A stretch of 64,000 bases of DNA from Microglena sp. YARC (lineage: Eukaryota; Chlorophyta; Chlorophyceae; Chlamydomonadales; Chlamydomonadaceae): assembly GCA_022414725.1 (NCBI GenBank), contig CM039462.1:15756268-15820267 (forward strand), read 5' to 3'. The notes beneath the pieces were generated by a model. The model made no database searches. It had not been told where the DNA came from and worked only from the letters and a program-made list of their open reading frames with translations. The translations under genes and the position numbers were made by a program. Positions 43,178 through 54,884 of this stretch are shown here, in pieces. How positions within the stretch are numbered: the stretch's first letter is position 1; each line of letters begins with the position of its first letter.

Positions 43178-46100
43178 ATGACCATGATGCCCCGGGGGAG
43201 GTCCAGTCTGCTTGAGCGCACGTGGGAGAGCTTAACTGGTTTCTCCGAAAAGGCTGTGGAAGAACAGTTCTTGGAGCATCAAATCCAACAACGCAAGATG
43301 CTTCTGCTTACTCTTAGCATCACTTCCTTAGTTGGCACAATTCCGCAAATCATCAAAAGGTTTGTCGCTGGCACCTTGTCAGCAACCTACTTCTTTTTGC
43401 AGCCCTCCGTTCCAGTAAACTGTCTCCTGTCAGTGATTGCTTTTGCTCTGGAGCGTTGGCGATGGGTGGAGCCAATGGCAATCGCAACCTCGGTTGTCCG
43501 GCTCGCTGGGCAGATTCTGTGGTTGTCACCTGCCTTCTCCTCACTCGACCACCATCAGTGGAATACCATAGTCAGCAGTCGCTTAGTATATTTCACATGG
43601 TTGCTACTCAGCGTTGCGAGTAGCTTCGCCACACATGTGCGCTTCAAGGTTGCATTCTGGTCGATCCTTATCCAGATAGCCTTAGTGCCATTTGTTGCCG
43701 CCCAGGGCCCTGCTGAGCTCAGTCCTCTCTGTATGCTACTTGTACAAGAAGGTGCGATAGCTGTGCGCCTGTGGGATGACATGAGGTCTCGTGCAGCATT
43801 CATGAAGCTGCACCCTGCTCCAGCCAAGGCCAGCGACGATTGCGGGGCGTACAGTGAGATGACCGACGAGGAGTTCATGGAGATGGTCCGACTTGCTCGT
43901 CAATGCTACTGGCCTTCTGCAGAATCAAGAGAGCATAAGGTGTTCCTCAGAATTCCAGACGCAGACCCAAGTGACATGGGCCCTGATGCCGAAGACAAGC
44001 TGAAGAGTATGTTTGAAGCAGAATTTCCGGGATACACAGTAACTGATATCACGTTTCAACGCGGAAGCCTCTTGGTTGGGGTTAGAGTCACCTGCCCAGT
44101 GGAAGCTGGATCGCCAACTAGCGCTGGTTCAAGTTCGCAGATCCTCAAGGGAGTCAGTAACAATACTGATTCGACTTCGCAGATGCTCAAGGCAGTCAGC
44201 AACACCACATGGCTATCCTGGCTTGGACTGCCCATGGACCTGGGTATGTCAGGCGAGGTGGACGTCCCTACCGACCGCCGAGTGACCTGGTTGGATGGCT
44301 TCCCGATGGCTATGTGTGTCCCCGTATATGAGCAGGGCTTTGCCACTGTGTCCTTCCCCCTCCAGTGCTCCCAATCCCCCCAGGATGTTGCCTTCAAAGC
44401 AAGCCTTGGGGCATGTGTCTTGGAGTGCAGTGTCCTTGTCAGTCCAAGTGATGAGGGTGAGCCCAACATCGGCCCTGGTGCTAAGCAGAGCTCTGTGTAT
44501 CTGCAAGTGAAGCTCCCTGCAGACGCCCTTCGTGGCTCCCCGTGCTGCTTGCTGACGGTGAACGGACAGAGCCTCACAGATCACGTCATTGTTGGTGACA
44601 GAACGGTGGTGCTACTTCTCGATGACTTGACTGACATGGAGTCTGACCTGTGCTCCTTGCGCCTGCTGCATCACAGTGATGAGAAGTCCCTTGGCCTCTC
44701 ATTCGATTCGGAGAAGCACCTCTACGGTGCTCACATTGCGTATGCTGTGGGTTCGTGGTTGCAGGCCATGAACATTGAGCGTCAGCGTGGTGGTGGTGGT
44801 GGTGGCAGAAGAGGAGGGGGGGGCATGGATGATCAGCAGCTTGATAGGATGTGGCGTGCTGGTAACAGCCTTATGCTGCATCTGGTTGGCAATGGATGCA
44901 CAGCTGCAGCCAAGCATGTTGTTCATGTTCTTCTTTGCTCCCCAGCGTTGCGTCCCTTTGTCCACCAGAGGATGCAGAGGGAAGGTTCAGATTGCACTGG
45001 CAGGTTCTATGACTACTTTGGTGGAGAAATTAATCCTCGGGGTAGTAGCATGTTGCACCTGGCTATCAAGAGTGGCTGCTGTGCCATGGTGGATGAGGTG
45101 CTACGCTGGACTCAGGCCTACAAGCTCCCAAGCCTCTGGGTGGTGCAGGATCAATTTGGAATGACACCCCTGCATCTTGCTGTACTCATCAACGCAGGAG
45201 GGATGGCAACCTTCTTGTTGGAGAAGAGGTGTCCCGCCCTGTTGCGAGCTTGGCACTACAATGGAGGGCGCGCTGGATCCCCCGAGAAATTCTGGAAGAG
45301 GATGGCCAGAATCCCCCAAGCCGCTGGCGTTATGGGGGATCAACATGGACGGAGCAGTCCTGGTCTGAGGACCCCCAGTCGGCAGAGGGACTTGACCTTG
45401 GTTACATGGCTCCAGCCTTTAAGGCTGCTCGCAGTAGTCGGCAGTAACATAATCAGAGCAGCAACTGAGAAGTGGGACGTTCCGACTGTGCGCAGCTCGC
45501 TGCAGGACCTCAACCCCACACCTGCCTTGCCCGCAGTCAAGGCACCAGCACCTGAGTCTGGAGGTGTGGACCCTACAGCTGCTGTCAGTGATCACATTGC
45601 CCACGGCCAGCCTCGTGATGGCCTGCCTCCCAAGCTTCCCCATGCTGAGAGGGTCCCTACTGTGCCGACCAACTGCCTGGGCCTTGCTGTTCCACCCCCA
45701 TGGTACTGCCTCATGAAACAGCTCTGGTCTAGCCTGGAGCCTTGGCCTAATGCCGAGCTGCAGAACAAATTCATCATGTACAAGATGGAGGAGATGTCAA
45801 TGATCATAAAGCTGTTCTGTTTCCTTCAATTCTTTGGCCAGATGTCCGTTGCACTCAGGGGTGGGTTTTGTCTCCTATCCCTGCATGCTCTTCTACTTGC
45901 ATGCCTCAGCTCAATCCCCACCATCCGTGCACTGTTTAAGAGAGACTAATTGTTCGCAGAGAAGCTTCTCTTTGCATTGTCGATCATGCGAAAGGCTTTC
46001 TCCCTCCGCATTATTAGCACTGTTCCTTTTGCCGTGATCTTCACGCTCTTTGTGAGGATAGGAAAAGCAGTGGCTGAGCCCATCCGCTTCCAGTGGGCCT

Positions 46101-46258
46101 TCGCAAAAAGCCTCGGCATGATGGTGGTGAATTGCTTCCTATTATTTGGAGTCTCTTTCTATTGGACTCTTCTGTGTCACATTTTGGGTCTCCTTACTAC
46201 TGTTGTTCTAGAGATGCAACACCGTAAGCAGTTTCTGGCGCTGGAGAAGTCTCTATGA
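43178..46258 (+). pseudogene. Polytopic membrane protein with ankyrin-like repeats, right palindrome copy
   Basis: About 33 residue differences over 920 separate it from the left copy, so the proteins are ~96 % identical. These include a two-residue deletion near residue 320, a different Gly/Arg microsatellite length, and changes in the linker (residues 764-825). The start is ATG 43178; the open frame back to 43046 is not conserved. A TAC to TAA change at 45947-45949 ends the product at 923 residues, after the first C-terminal membrane segment. The frame then continues without further stops to 46258, giving membrane segments and a C-terminus ending VLEMQHRKQFLALEKSL. That ending matches the in-frame version in the third fragment at 46702 and looks ancestral. 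The stop may be real, a recoded site, or a sequencing error. A product lacking the last three membrane segments could still be made. Confidence 0.75.
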
Positions 46259-46700
46259 AGGAATGCTCCAAGTGAGGGATAGGGCTAGAGTCAATCGGCA
46301 TCGTCCTAGAGTCTTTTGGCGTCCTACTTGGGTAATTAGGTGTCGTACTCGAGTCATTCGGCGTCGTAGCGATAGGGCTAGAGTCATTAGGCGTCCTACT
46401 TGGGTAATTAGGTGTCGTACTCGAGTCATTCGGCGTCGTAGCGATAGGTCTAGAGTCATTCGGCATCGTACTAGAGTCATTTGGTGTTGTACTCGAGTCA
46501 TTCGGCGTCGTAGCGATAGGGCTAGAGTCATTCGGCATCGTACTAGAGTCATTTGGTGTTGTATTAGAGTCATTTGGCGTCGTAGCGATAGGGCTAGAGT
46601 CATTCGGCATTGTACTAGAGTCAATTGGTGTTGAACTAGAGTCATTTGGCGTCGTTGCGATAGGGCTAGTGTCATTTGGCGTCGTTCTAGAGTCATTTGG
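46259..46700. repeat. Minisatellite AGAGTCATT(C/T)GG(C/T)(G/A)T
   Basis: About 430 bp of 15- to 18-bp units (CTAGAGTCATTCGGCATCGTA; GTCATTTGGTGTTGTACT) grouped into ~60- to 75-bp blocks marked by GTAGCGATAGGGCTAGAG. It lies between two copies of the gene end. Confidence 0.85.
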
Positions 46701-46701
46701 C

Positions 46702-46869
46702 ATTATGGTGTTGAATTGCATCCTATTTTGCAGAGTATCTCTCCTTTGGACTCATCTGTGTCCCGTTTTGGGTCTCCTAACTACTGTCGTACTAGGGATG
46801 CAACACCGGAAGCAGTTTCTAGCGCTGGACAAGTCCCAGTTAATGTCACGTTTTAGGTCTCCTAACTCC
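46702..46869 (+). pseudogene. Third copy of the membrane-protein C-terminus
   Basis: Encodes IMVLNCILFCRVSLLW...VLGLLTTVVLGMQHRKQFLALDKS, homologous to the last ~55 codons of the right gene copy. It is a tandemly duplicated gene end. Its GTATCTCTCC, compared with GTCTCTCC in the left gene, shows that the left copy lost two bases. Confidence 0.75.
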
Positions 46870-47660
46870 TGTTGTATAAAAGACTAGCATCTGAGCCCGT
46901 CGAACCGACGGGAGGGCCACCCCCGTGGCCACATCAGCGACAGGTGTCGGAAAATCGAGATCCGAGAATCGCTGCCGCCTGGGCGACAGGTCAGCAAAAT
47001 ATGAAACCAAAGACCCAACTGCCTGCAGGCATGCCTGGGCCAAAATGGCTAGCATCTGAGCCCGTCGTTCCGACGGGCAGACCCCCGTGGCCACGTCAGC
47101 GACAGGTCTGGGGAAATCGAGATCCGAGACTCGCTGCCACCCGGGGGAATGCTGCGACGGGGGGAGCTGCATGCGAAGTTATTGACAGTGGCAGCGAAAT
47201 TTGGGGGAAAGAGTTTGGGCAGATGGACAAAGGGAGGCTACACCGTTGAATATCGGGCGGTTCAGGCAGCGAGCACCGAAAATAGCAGAAGTGCGAAGGA
47301 AAATTCGGGTATCAGAACGCCTGGGCCAGGAAATGCAAGAGAATTTCACAGAAGAGAAGCGAGACGGAGTCAAAAACGACACCGGCTTCATTAGAGCAGC
47401 GCAAAGCAGCGCACGGGGTGAAGAGGTCGCAGGAAAATTAGGGCACCAAGCCGGGTAACCTTGGACGGGTGGGTGGATGGGTGGACGGCAGAGAGGCAAT
47501 TGTTCCTGTGGCGCCGAGAAATCAAGATCCCAGACTCGCTGCCAACTGGGCGACAGGTCGGCAAGATATGGAACCAAAACCCCAAGTGGCTAGGCCAAAA
47601 GGGGTCGACCACGCGCCGCGCACACGCTATACCCTCGACAAAGCGCTATTATGAATAGGA
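46870..47660. repeat. Right-arm-only insertion with ~170-bp direct repeats
   Basis: CTAGCATCTGAGCCCGTCG...CCGACGGG...CCCCCGTGGCCAC occurs at 46886-46970 and 47048-47140, with a diverged third unit at about 47510-47610 (AATCAAGATCCCAGACTCGC). No counterpart in the left arm. Unsupported frames only. Confidence 0.65.
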
Positions 47661-47848
47661 TTTAACCCCTGAAACAGTTTCAGGCGCTGGAGAAGTCCCA
47701 ATTATTTGTTTTTAATTTGAATTTGAATTGGTACATGTGTTTCCAGCCAACTCTATGCTATTCACTGTTTATTTCTTGAATGCTGGTAGGGCCAGAACAG
47801 GCAATCCGGAGTCCCTCCAGCCTATAAATGCTGGGCTGGGGTCGGATC
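47661..47848. repeat. Right-arm palindrome segment
   Basis: Mirrors 33780-33985 (TTTTTAATTTGAATTTGAATT, ACATGTGTTTCCAGCCAACT, CCTCCAGCCTA). Confidence 0.7.
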
Positions 47849-48034
47849 CAGGGTAATTCAAAGCGCGCGCTTTTGAGTGCTGACTTTTTGACCCCTCTGC
47901 GCTTTAAGCGCAGTTTTTTGCAACCCCCTGTGGGCGCAGCAAGCAATTTTTGCGCTTTTTGCACTACAAAGCGCAGTTTTTTTGTTTTCAAGTGCGCTAA
48001 AACGCTGGCCAATTTGGCCATTTGAAGTACCCTG
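47849..48034. mobile_element. hAT-type MITE, family B, right arm only
   Basis: 186 bp, CAGGGTAATTCAAAGCGC ... ATTTGAAGTACCCTG, flanked by GTCGGATC (47841-47848) and GTTGGATG (48035-48042), 6 of 8 matching. The mirrored left-arm site near 33800 (GGACAAATCCGACC) is empty, so it inserted after palindrome formation. Confidence 0.85.
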
Positions 48035-48084
48035 GTTGGATGTGTCCACCAACAGAGGCAACACTGTTTTTCTTTTCAGCTACC

Positions 48085-48241
48085 AGCAGCAGCTTCTAGG
48101 CAGCTCTCTGAGCTAGCCACTGGGCCAAGCCCCCAAAATTCAGCAGAGCAAGAAAGCTGATTATGTCAGCTTCAGGGTCCACTAGCTTGCTTTAGGTTTC
48201 GCTGATTAGCCAGCCAGGTGAGCTGCCTAGGAGTTGCTGCT
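48085..48241. mobile_element. Foldback/MITE family D (right arm copy)
   Basis: AGCAGCTTCTAGGCAGCTC ... GAGCTGCCTAGGAGTTGCTG at the mirrored position of 33565-33752. Confidence 0.65.
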
Positions 48242-48444
48242 CAAAGCCGGAAAGAAAAAAGTGGAAGGCGAAAGATATCCTGGCTTCATATACTTGCCAC
48301 TACCATGATCTTCTTCTTATAACGCTGCTAGCCTGCTATTTTTTATATTGCTATTTTTTATGCTTTTTTAATGTACAAGTTTTTACAACACTGGGAGCCA
48401 GCTATTTTCGGAGGAATGCCAAACGCTACTGTTGAATATCAGAC
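48242..48444. repeat. Right-arm palindrome segment
   Basis: Mirrors about 33380-33555 (CTTGCCACTACCAT, TTCTTCTTATAACGCTGC, TTTCGGAGGAATGC). Confidence 0.7.
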
Positions 48445-48638
48445 CATGGTACTACTTCTTGCCAAACTGTCCAGCGCTTAAAGCGCACCAATGTCAAATT
48501 GGTCAGCGCTTTTTAGTGAAAAAAACGTAAAACTGCGCTCTGTGCCCACAGGGGGTTGAAAAAACTGCGCGAAACGCGCCTAGGGGCTCAAAAAGGCAGC
48601 GCAGCACCGCGCTGCCGCGCTCGCTTAGTAGTACCCTG
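48445..48638. mobile_element. hAT-type MITE, family B, right arm only (8-bp TSD)
   Basis: 194 bp, CATGGTACTACTTCTTGCC ... TTAGTAGTACCCTG, with perfect TATCAGAC duplications (48437-48444 and 48639-48646). The left-arm partner near 33370 reads through (AATGTGTCTGACATTCAAC) with no element, an exact empty site. Confidence 0.9.
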
Positions 48639-49486
48639 TATCAGACACATTGTCTTGGCTGGCTTCCAACACTGTTTCATTTTTAGGCTACGTTTAGCAG
48701 CTGCCACCCAGCTCCATTAGCCAGCAACTGAGTCAAGCCCTAAGATTACTGCTGCATTGGAATGCCTGTCGAGCCAGCTTTAAGACACACTACCTAGCTT
48801 CAGGTTTGGCCCAAAGACGACGCAGAAAGGGAGAAGCTGTCTAGAAGCTAGCCTGACATGTGAGTGGGAAAATATCAACGAGGAGGAGGAGGAGGCAGTG
48901 GAAGTGAAAGTGGCAAAGAAACCAGTTGCCCCTCCCTCCCTCGCCCCCCGCCGATGAGCTTGACACATTGTTTTGTTCACTTGCTTGATCTTATGCCCAT
49001 CATGTTCTTCACATCCCTCTCGTGTGATACCCACGAGAGATGTTGGCAAGAACATGATGAGCCCAGGTCTGAAGTGCTTGGTTTTGAATTGTTGCATTCT
49101 TTTCAGCCAACATTGTTTCATGGCTGTAGCAAGCAACTAAGCTGAACGATGTCCTCCCTAGTCACCAGGTCTGCACTCTCAAGCGCTTGGTTTTGAATTG
49201 TTGCATTCTTTTCAGCCAACATTGTTTCATGATTGTAGCTAGCAACTAAGCTGAACGATGCCCTCCCTAGTCACCAAGTCTGAAGTGCTTGGTTTTGAAT
49301 TGTTGCATTCTTTCCAGCCAACATTGTTTTATGGCTGTAGCAAGCCACTAAGCTGAACAATGTCCTCCCTAGTCACCAGGTCTGCACTCTCAAGTGCTTG
49401 AATTTGGATTGTCACATTCTTTTCAGCCAACATTGTACTTGGCTTCGTGAACTTGAACTTGATACTTGGTATAAGTTTCATGGCTG
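48639..49486. repeat. Palindrome end segment and ~130-bp tandem repeat
   Basis: 48639-48810 mirrors 33205-33370. 49050-49445 holds three to four ~130-bp units (GTGCTTGGTTTTGAATTGTT, TCTTTTCAGCCAACATTGTT, CCCTAGTCACCAGGTCTG). The inverse of the last unit lies inside the MITE at 56364. Confidence 0.7.
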
Positions 49487-49566
49487 TTACATTACATTAC
49501 ATGTTAAAGTCTACTTGACACCGCGAGGGTGTATGAGACTCTGTGCTTTAAACAAAAAGAAAAACT
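49487..49566 (-). mobile_element. Retroposon R2, 5'-truncated copy
   Basis: Identical in its 3' part to 28393-28475 (minus reading ...GTGTCAAGTAGACTTTAACA plus (TGTAA)n) but stops after ~75 bp. This is 5' truncation. Confidence 0.6.
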
Positions 49567-49699
49567 GTAACAAGTAACTTAGCTGGATGTGTCCTCCCTA
49601 GATTCTTACCTCATTTCCTGCCACCTGTGGACTGCTCAGTACTCACATGTAAGATTGTAACATAGGTCTCCACGTCCCTTCGGTTTCCAGTCTCCCCCC

Positions 49700-49901
49700 A
49701 TAAGGCCCCAACTTGAAAGAAAAAAAAATTAAGCGCGCAAAAAAAAATTCACCAGTTGCTAGTTGCGCGAAAAGCGCAGGTTTTTTTGCATAAGCGCTTT
49801 TTGGCAGCGCGCAGTTTTTTTAAGGCAGTCGCTCTTTTAGCGCTATACAAATGGCATGTGCGCTTCAAACGCTGACTAATTTGGCGATATGTAGTACCCT
49901 G
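49700..49901. mobile_element. MITE family B, 5' end degraded
   Basis: Ends TTTGGCGATATGTAGTACCCTG at 49901 and contains AAGCGCTTTTTGGCAGCGCG. The 5' end (around 49700) has no CAGGGT, and no duplication was found. Confidence 0.55.
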
Positions 49902-50290
49902 GGGGGGAGGGGGGGGGGGCAAAGGAGGGAGTCTGGGGCACGAGTACCGTATACACGAGAGATGGAGAGGGAAGAGGAGTGCCCCGTATCGAAATATTGG
50001 CGGACGGCCCGCTTTTCGACCGCTCGGGGTGTCCCAATGTAAAAAAGGCACCTATTGTTATATATCGCATCCCTAGCATCTTGATAAAATAAGCATACCA
50101 CTCCATGATTCCTCTCTGTGGCTCATGTGTTGGGTTTGTAGGGCTCTCGTTGAGTGCCTACCTTTAGCTAGGGGGGCCCTCCAACTTTTCTGACATTTCC
50201 ATGTGGCATAATGATACGTTGTATTTATGTACGTAATATTCATTTTAAACACCCCTTCAGTTCCAAAGTGTATTGCTATGGAAGGCTTAA
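49902..50290. repeat. Right outer arm of the palindrome
   Basis: Mirrors 28235-28985 and 26325-26405 (ACTCGTGCCCC and GCCTTCCATAGCAATACACT in reverse complement). Confidence 0.7.
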
Positions 50291-50365
50291 ATAGTTCAAG
50301 GTCCAGAAGTGTGAAGAGGTTGTCCATTCAGATTTTACAGCACCTACCCCCTCTCGCACACAAAC

Positions 50366-50708
50366 AGATGACATCACCACTTCACCAGCCAGGAAGTGGT
50401 AAGGCACAAATGAGCAACACACGAGAGAACAAGCTAGCCTTACCCGGGCTGTTCAGAACGCTTCTTCATCGCAGACGCGAGTCAAATGGTCCGTTGGCTT
50501 CCGCCGTCACAGGACGTAACGTGGGGATGGTCCGTTTACCAGAAGGAAGGGTCCGTTGCGTCGCAAGACGCAGGCTATACAATATTACAATTGGTTGCGT
50601 CTCGGGCAGAAGAGCTTGGGGTCCTCCTGAAATACCCTGGATGACACCACCAACCAAGAAGTGGTAAGGCACAAATGAACACACGAGAGAAATAGGTAGC
50701 CTCACCTA
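50366..50708. mobile_element. Family A MITE between ~75-bp direct repeats
   Basis: The element spans about 50444-50639 (CCGGGCTGTTCAGAACGC ... CTGAAATACCCTG). The flanks 50366-50443 and 50640-50708 are direct repeats (GATGACA(T/C)CACCA, GAAGTGGTAAGGCACAAATGA, ACACGAGAGAA). Confidence 0.65.
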
Positions 50709-51260
50709 AGTCTTAACATGAAAAAACAGTGGCCAAGGAAAACAACGCGGATCCAGGAGTATAAATGTTATAGAACCTCTGGAACACCTATCCCTAAAAA
50801 CACTGAGTGCTGACCTGGGCACCTCCTGACAGACCCTGAATTTCCCCAAAATTAAAAGTTGTAAACCCTAAAAACTAACACTCCCCCTAGTTTACAGCCC
50901 ACCCACATTCATGCCAGCACCAAGCCACCCAAGCTAGATATAGGGTTCCCCCATCCAGCCTGCAAACCTGGAAGATCCTACCCTAAGGTGTAAAGTGACT
51001 AGGAGATGGGACTATGAGAGCATTCCAAGCCCATAGCATAGTAGCTTGCCGTATGCTCGCGTGGCTGATAACTTTGGGACACCACTAACGCTCCATGGTT
51101 AGGCATAAAACCCAACTAACGGCCATTTGGCGGAACCCCTTCCCGCCAAACGGATCGCCAGCATACCATGCGCCTATGGTAAATGCCTGGACCATTCTTT
51201 AAACTGTCTAATCTGTATACCGGTAGTATGCCCCAGGGTCGGTTCATTGGTTGCGTCGAG
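50709..51260. other. No feature recognised
   Basis: Single-copy sequence; no supported gene, RNA or repeat. Confidence 0.35.
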
Positions 51261-51261
51261 C

Positions 51262-51395
51262 AGCCAAATGGCTGGCTGAAGCTATGTAACCAAGTTCAAG
51301 TTCAAGTTGGTCGCGTCGGTTGCGAGTCAGGACGCAGGCTATAAAATTGGTTCCGTCTCAGGAAAGACAACCGGGGGTCCTCCTGAACAACCCTG
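51262..51395. mobile_element. Motif S followed by 5'-truncated family A MITE
   Basis: Motif S (GAGCAGCCAAATGGCTGGC...AAGCTATGTAACCAAG) at 51262-51305 directly abuts a MITE remnant (GGACGCAGGCTATAAAATTG ... CCTGAACAACCCTG). Confidence 0.6.
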
Positions 51396-51454
51396 GTATG
51401 CTCCCTGGTTTCTGCTTGAGCCATTGATCGGAGTTCGAGATTTCAAGTTGTACA

Positions 51455-51850
51455 ATGTTACATGGGAATGTTTTTCTGCTTCTTTGTGCCGCATTCGGGA
51501 CGCGCCACCAGGCGCCCTTAATATAATGTTACGTGGGATATACGGTTGGGCAAGTCCCTTTAGCCTATTTGGCCTACCCCTGGACTGTAACATACATAAA
51601 TACATGGGAACGTTTTTCTGCTTCTTTGTTCCACATTCGGGACGCGCCACCAGGCGCCCTTAATATAATGTTATGTGGGATGTTACGGTTGGGCATGTCC
51701 CTTTAGCCTATTTGGCCTACCCCTGGACTGTAACATACATACATACATGGGAACGTTTTTCTGCTTCTTTGTTCCACATTCGGGACGCGCCACAAGGCAC
51801 CCTTAATATAATGTTACATAGGAACGTTTTTTCTGCTTCTCTGTTCCAGG
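51455..51850. repeat. ~110- to 140-bp tandem repeats containing R1 3' ends
   Basis: Four copies of a unit GGGAACGTTTTTCTGCTTCT + TTGTTCCACATTCGGGACGC + CCTTAATATAATGTTA. In two of them R1 3' fragments follow (51541-51605 and 51688-51748: GGGCA(A/T)GTCCCTTTAGCC ... GGACTGTAACATACAT). The same GGGACGCGCC/CGCCCTTAATATAATG pattern suggests insertion followed by tandem duplication. Confidence 0.7.
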
Positions 51851-52261
51851 ATGGTGCTCGAGTTGGTGCATACAAAATAACGTTACAGTGTCATAGACAG
51901 GCCATTGTCGGCCCAACACAAGCCCGCTCCACAATATCCGGGAGGTGTTTTCCAAAAAATCCTCAGGAAATGATAACAAGAAAATTTGCCGTCCCACCCA
52001 CCCCCTTATTCCTTCTGTCAATCTTCACACTACCCTTCCCCTCACACCCTGACAGCCCTCCCTCAGGTTGCTTCTGCCAATCTTCTGTCTGAATCCTACA
52101 TCGCGAGCGAGCAGCCAAATTGCTGGCTGAAGCTGTGTAACCAAGTTCAAGAATTAAACATCGGCTATATAACTATTACGCATATTTCCGAAGCGAAGCC
52201 TTGTCTAAGCATCCCTATCCCATGCGATTCCATTCATACCGTACCTAGCATAGTGCATATA
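51851..52261. other. No gene; motif S at 52106-52153
   Basis: Unsupported frames only. Motif S copy GCGAGCAGCCAAATTGCTGG...GTGTAACCAAG. Confidence 0.4.
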
Positions 52262-52279
52262 AATGGTATAACTACCCGT

Positions 52280-52335
52280 AAAAAAAATATAACGCCTGGA
52301 GGGGCGTTGTGTTATGGGGACCCTCCAGTACGCCG
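52280..52335 (-). mobile_element. Possible 3' fragment of the tRNA-derived SINE
   Basis: ATAACGCCTGGAGGGGCGTTGTGTTA...GTACGCCG aligns, with substitutions, to 60611-60665 (ATAACGCCTGGTGGGGCGTG...). Short and diverged. Confidence 0.4.
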
Positions 52336-52524
52336 CAGCTGGGGAAAGTCACCATGGCAAACTACCCGTATCTACTCTAGGTGTTCCAGTGGTAGTGCAT
52401 CTTACGCGAGTGCCTTCTTCCTGAACTGAGGACAATAGTCGGTGAAGACCTGGACCTGAAACCAATAGTGGGTGAAGACCTGGAGAAGTCTTACACTGTG
52501 CAATCTGCTTCGTGTGCCCCCTGC

Positions 52525-52640
52525 TATCTGTGGGTATCGTATGGGGGATGTTGGACTTGGAAGACGGTGAGCAGCCCAGAGTTGGCTGTAAAACCATGTC
52601 ACAATTCAAATTCATCATAGCGGGTGAAGGGGCTACCAAG
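52525..52640. repeat. Dispersed repeat T copy
   Basis: TGTGGGTATCGTATGGGGG, GACTTGGAAGACGGTGAGCA and CACAATTCAAATTC match 8950-9050. Confidence 0.55.
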
Positions 52641-52649
52641 GGGTGGACC

Positions 52650-53045
52650 ATAGGCTGAAGTCACTCCCACTGTAGTAGCTGACATGAGCTGCCTTTGTGC
52701 ATGTAGCTAGTAGCCGATATTCCCACTGTGGTAACCGTCATATGCTGCCTTACTGCATGAAGCTGGTAGCTGACATTCCCCGATGTAGTAGCCGACGTAA
52801 GCTGCATTACCGCCTGTAGCTAGTAACTGATATGGGCTGCCCTTGTGCATGTAGCTAGTAGCTGATATTACCACTGTGGTAGCCGTCGTATGCTGCCTTG
52901 CTGCATGTAGCTAGTAGCTGACATGGGCTGCCCTTGAGCCTGTAGCTAGTAGCCAACATTCCTACTGTGTTACCCGACATAAGCTGCCTTTGTGTTTGTC
53001 GCTAGTAGCTGATATAGGCTGTCTGTGCATGTAGCTAGTAGCCGA
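52650..53045. repeat. Minisatellite of GTAGCTAGTAGCTGACAT units
   Basis: Eight to ten units of 40-60 bp (TGTAGCTAGTAGC(T/C)GA(C/T)AT, GGGCTGCC(C/T)TTGTGC, CCCACTGTGGTAGCCG). A short related array lies at 57340-57475. Confidence 0.85.
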
Positions 53046-53204
53046 CAAAGGCTGGGAATGGAGATGCAACCACCTGGTGGTAGGGTGAAGGGGCTACGAA
53101 GGGGCTGTGGTAGCCTCCGGAAGGGTGACCGGCAGAGGGTGGCAGTCCCCCCCAGCTCTCTGCTCTGTTGAAGGCTGGAGTTCCTAGACAGCGTGCAGGA
53201 GTGG

Positions 53205-53406
53205 AGGCATGCTGGGCTTTGCCACAACTGCCTTGCCCAGCCTGTGCAAAGGGGTCAGTAAAGGGGTTTGAGGCAGACAGGAAGGCATGTGTGTGTGTGT
53301 GGTGTGGTGGTGGGGGGTGGGGGGGAGGCAAGCTGGGCTTTGCCACAACTGCCTTGCCCAGCCTGTGCAAAGGGGTCAGTAAAAGGGTTTGAGGCAGACA
53401 GGAAGG

Positions 53407-53440
<34 letters not shown>

Positions 53441-54060
53441 GGGGGGGGGGGGAGAGTAAGCTGGGCTTTGCCAAACCTGCCTTGACCAGCCTGTGAAAAT
53501 GAAAAGAGGTAGGTAGGGAATGGTGAGCGAGGCAGAGAGTGGGTCCAGTATAGGGTTTGAGGCAGACAGGAAGGCATGTGTGAGTGTGTGTAGAGTAAGC
53601 TGGGCTTTGCCACAACTGTCCTGCCCAGCCTTTGTCAAGGGGTCAGTATAGGGTTTGAGGCAGACAGGAAGGCATGTGTGAGTGTGTGTAGAGTAAGCTG
53701 GGCTTTGCCACAACTGTCCTGCCCAGCCTTTGTCAAGGGGTCAGTATAGGGTTTGAGGCAGACAGGAAGGCCTGTGTGAGTGTGTGTAGAGTAAGCTGGC
53801 CTTTGCCACAACTGTCCTGCCCAGCCTTTGTCAAGGGGTCAGTATAGGGTTTGAGGCAGACAGGAAGGCATGTGTGAGAGTGTGTAGAGTAAGCTGGGCT
53901 TTGCCACAACTGTCCTGCCCAGCCTTTGTCAAGGGGTCAGTATAGGGTTTGAGGCAGACAGGAAGGCATGTGTGAGTGTGTTTAGAGTAAGCTGGGCTTT
54001 GCCACAACTGTCCTGCCCAGCCTTTGTCAAGGGGTCAGTATAGGGTTTGAGGCATAGGAA
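53205..54060. repeat. Tandem repeats GCTGGGCTTTGCCACAACTG, ~95-130 bp
   Basis: At least eight units with AAGCTGGGCTTTGCCACAAC, TGCCCAGCCT(T/G)TG, AGGGTTTGAGGCAGACAGGA and AGGCATGTGTG. Five consecutive copies from 53590 to 54060 are near-identical. The Pro/Leu/His frames on the minus strand are artefacts. Confidence 0.9.
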
Positions 54061-54529
54061 GGCATGTGTGTGTGTGTGTGTGGGGGGGGTGGGGTGGGGT
54101 GGGGGGGGAGTAAGCTGGGCTTTGCCACAACCGCCTTGCCCAGCCTGTGTAAATGAAAAGAGGGAGGTTGGGAATGATGAGTGAGACAGAGAGAGGGGCC
54201 AGTATAGGGTTTGAGGCAGACAGGAAGGCATGTGTGGGTGTTTGGGTGTGGGTAGGGGAGGGGGGGGCGGGAATAAGCTGGGCTTTACCACAACCGCCTT
54301 GCCCAGCCTGTGCAAATGACAAGATGGAGGTTGGGAATGGTGAGCGAGGCAGACAGGAAGGCATGTGTGTGTGTGTGTGTTGGGGGGCGGGGGAGGGGAG
54401 CTAGCTGGGCTTTTCCACAACCGCCCTGCCCAGCCTGTGCGAATGAAAAGATGGAGGTTGGGAATGGTGAGCAAGTCATACAGAGAGGTCAGTCTAGGGT
54501 TAGAGACATAGGGAGGCATGTGTGTGTGT

Positions 54530-54560
<31 letters not shown>

Positions 54561-54828
54561 GGGAGTAAGCTGGTCTTTGCTGCAACTGCCTTGCCCATCC
54601 TGTGTAAATGAAAAGATGTAGGTTGGGAATGGTGAGCGAGGCAGAGAGAGGGGTTGGTGTAGGGTTCGAGGCAGATAGGAAGGCAGGTGTGTGTGGGGGG
54701 TGGGGGGGGGAGTAAGCTGGGCTTTGCCACAACCGCCTTGCCCAGCCTGTGTAAATGAAAAGAGGGAGGTTGGGAATGGTGAGCAAGTCAAACAGAGGGG
54801 TCAGTCTAGGGTTAGAGACATAGGGAGG

Positions 54829-54884
<56 letters not shown>
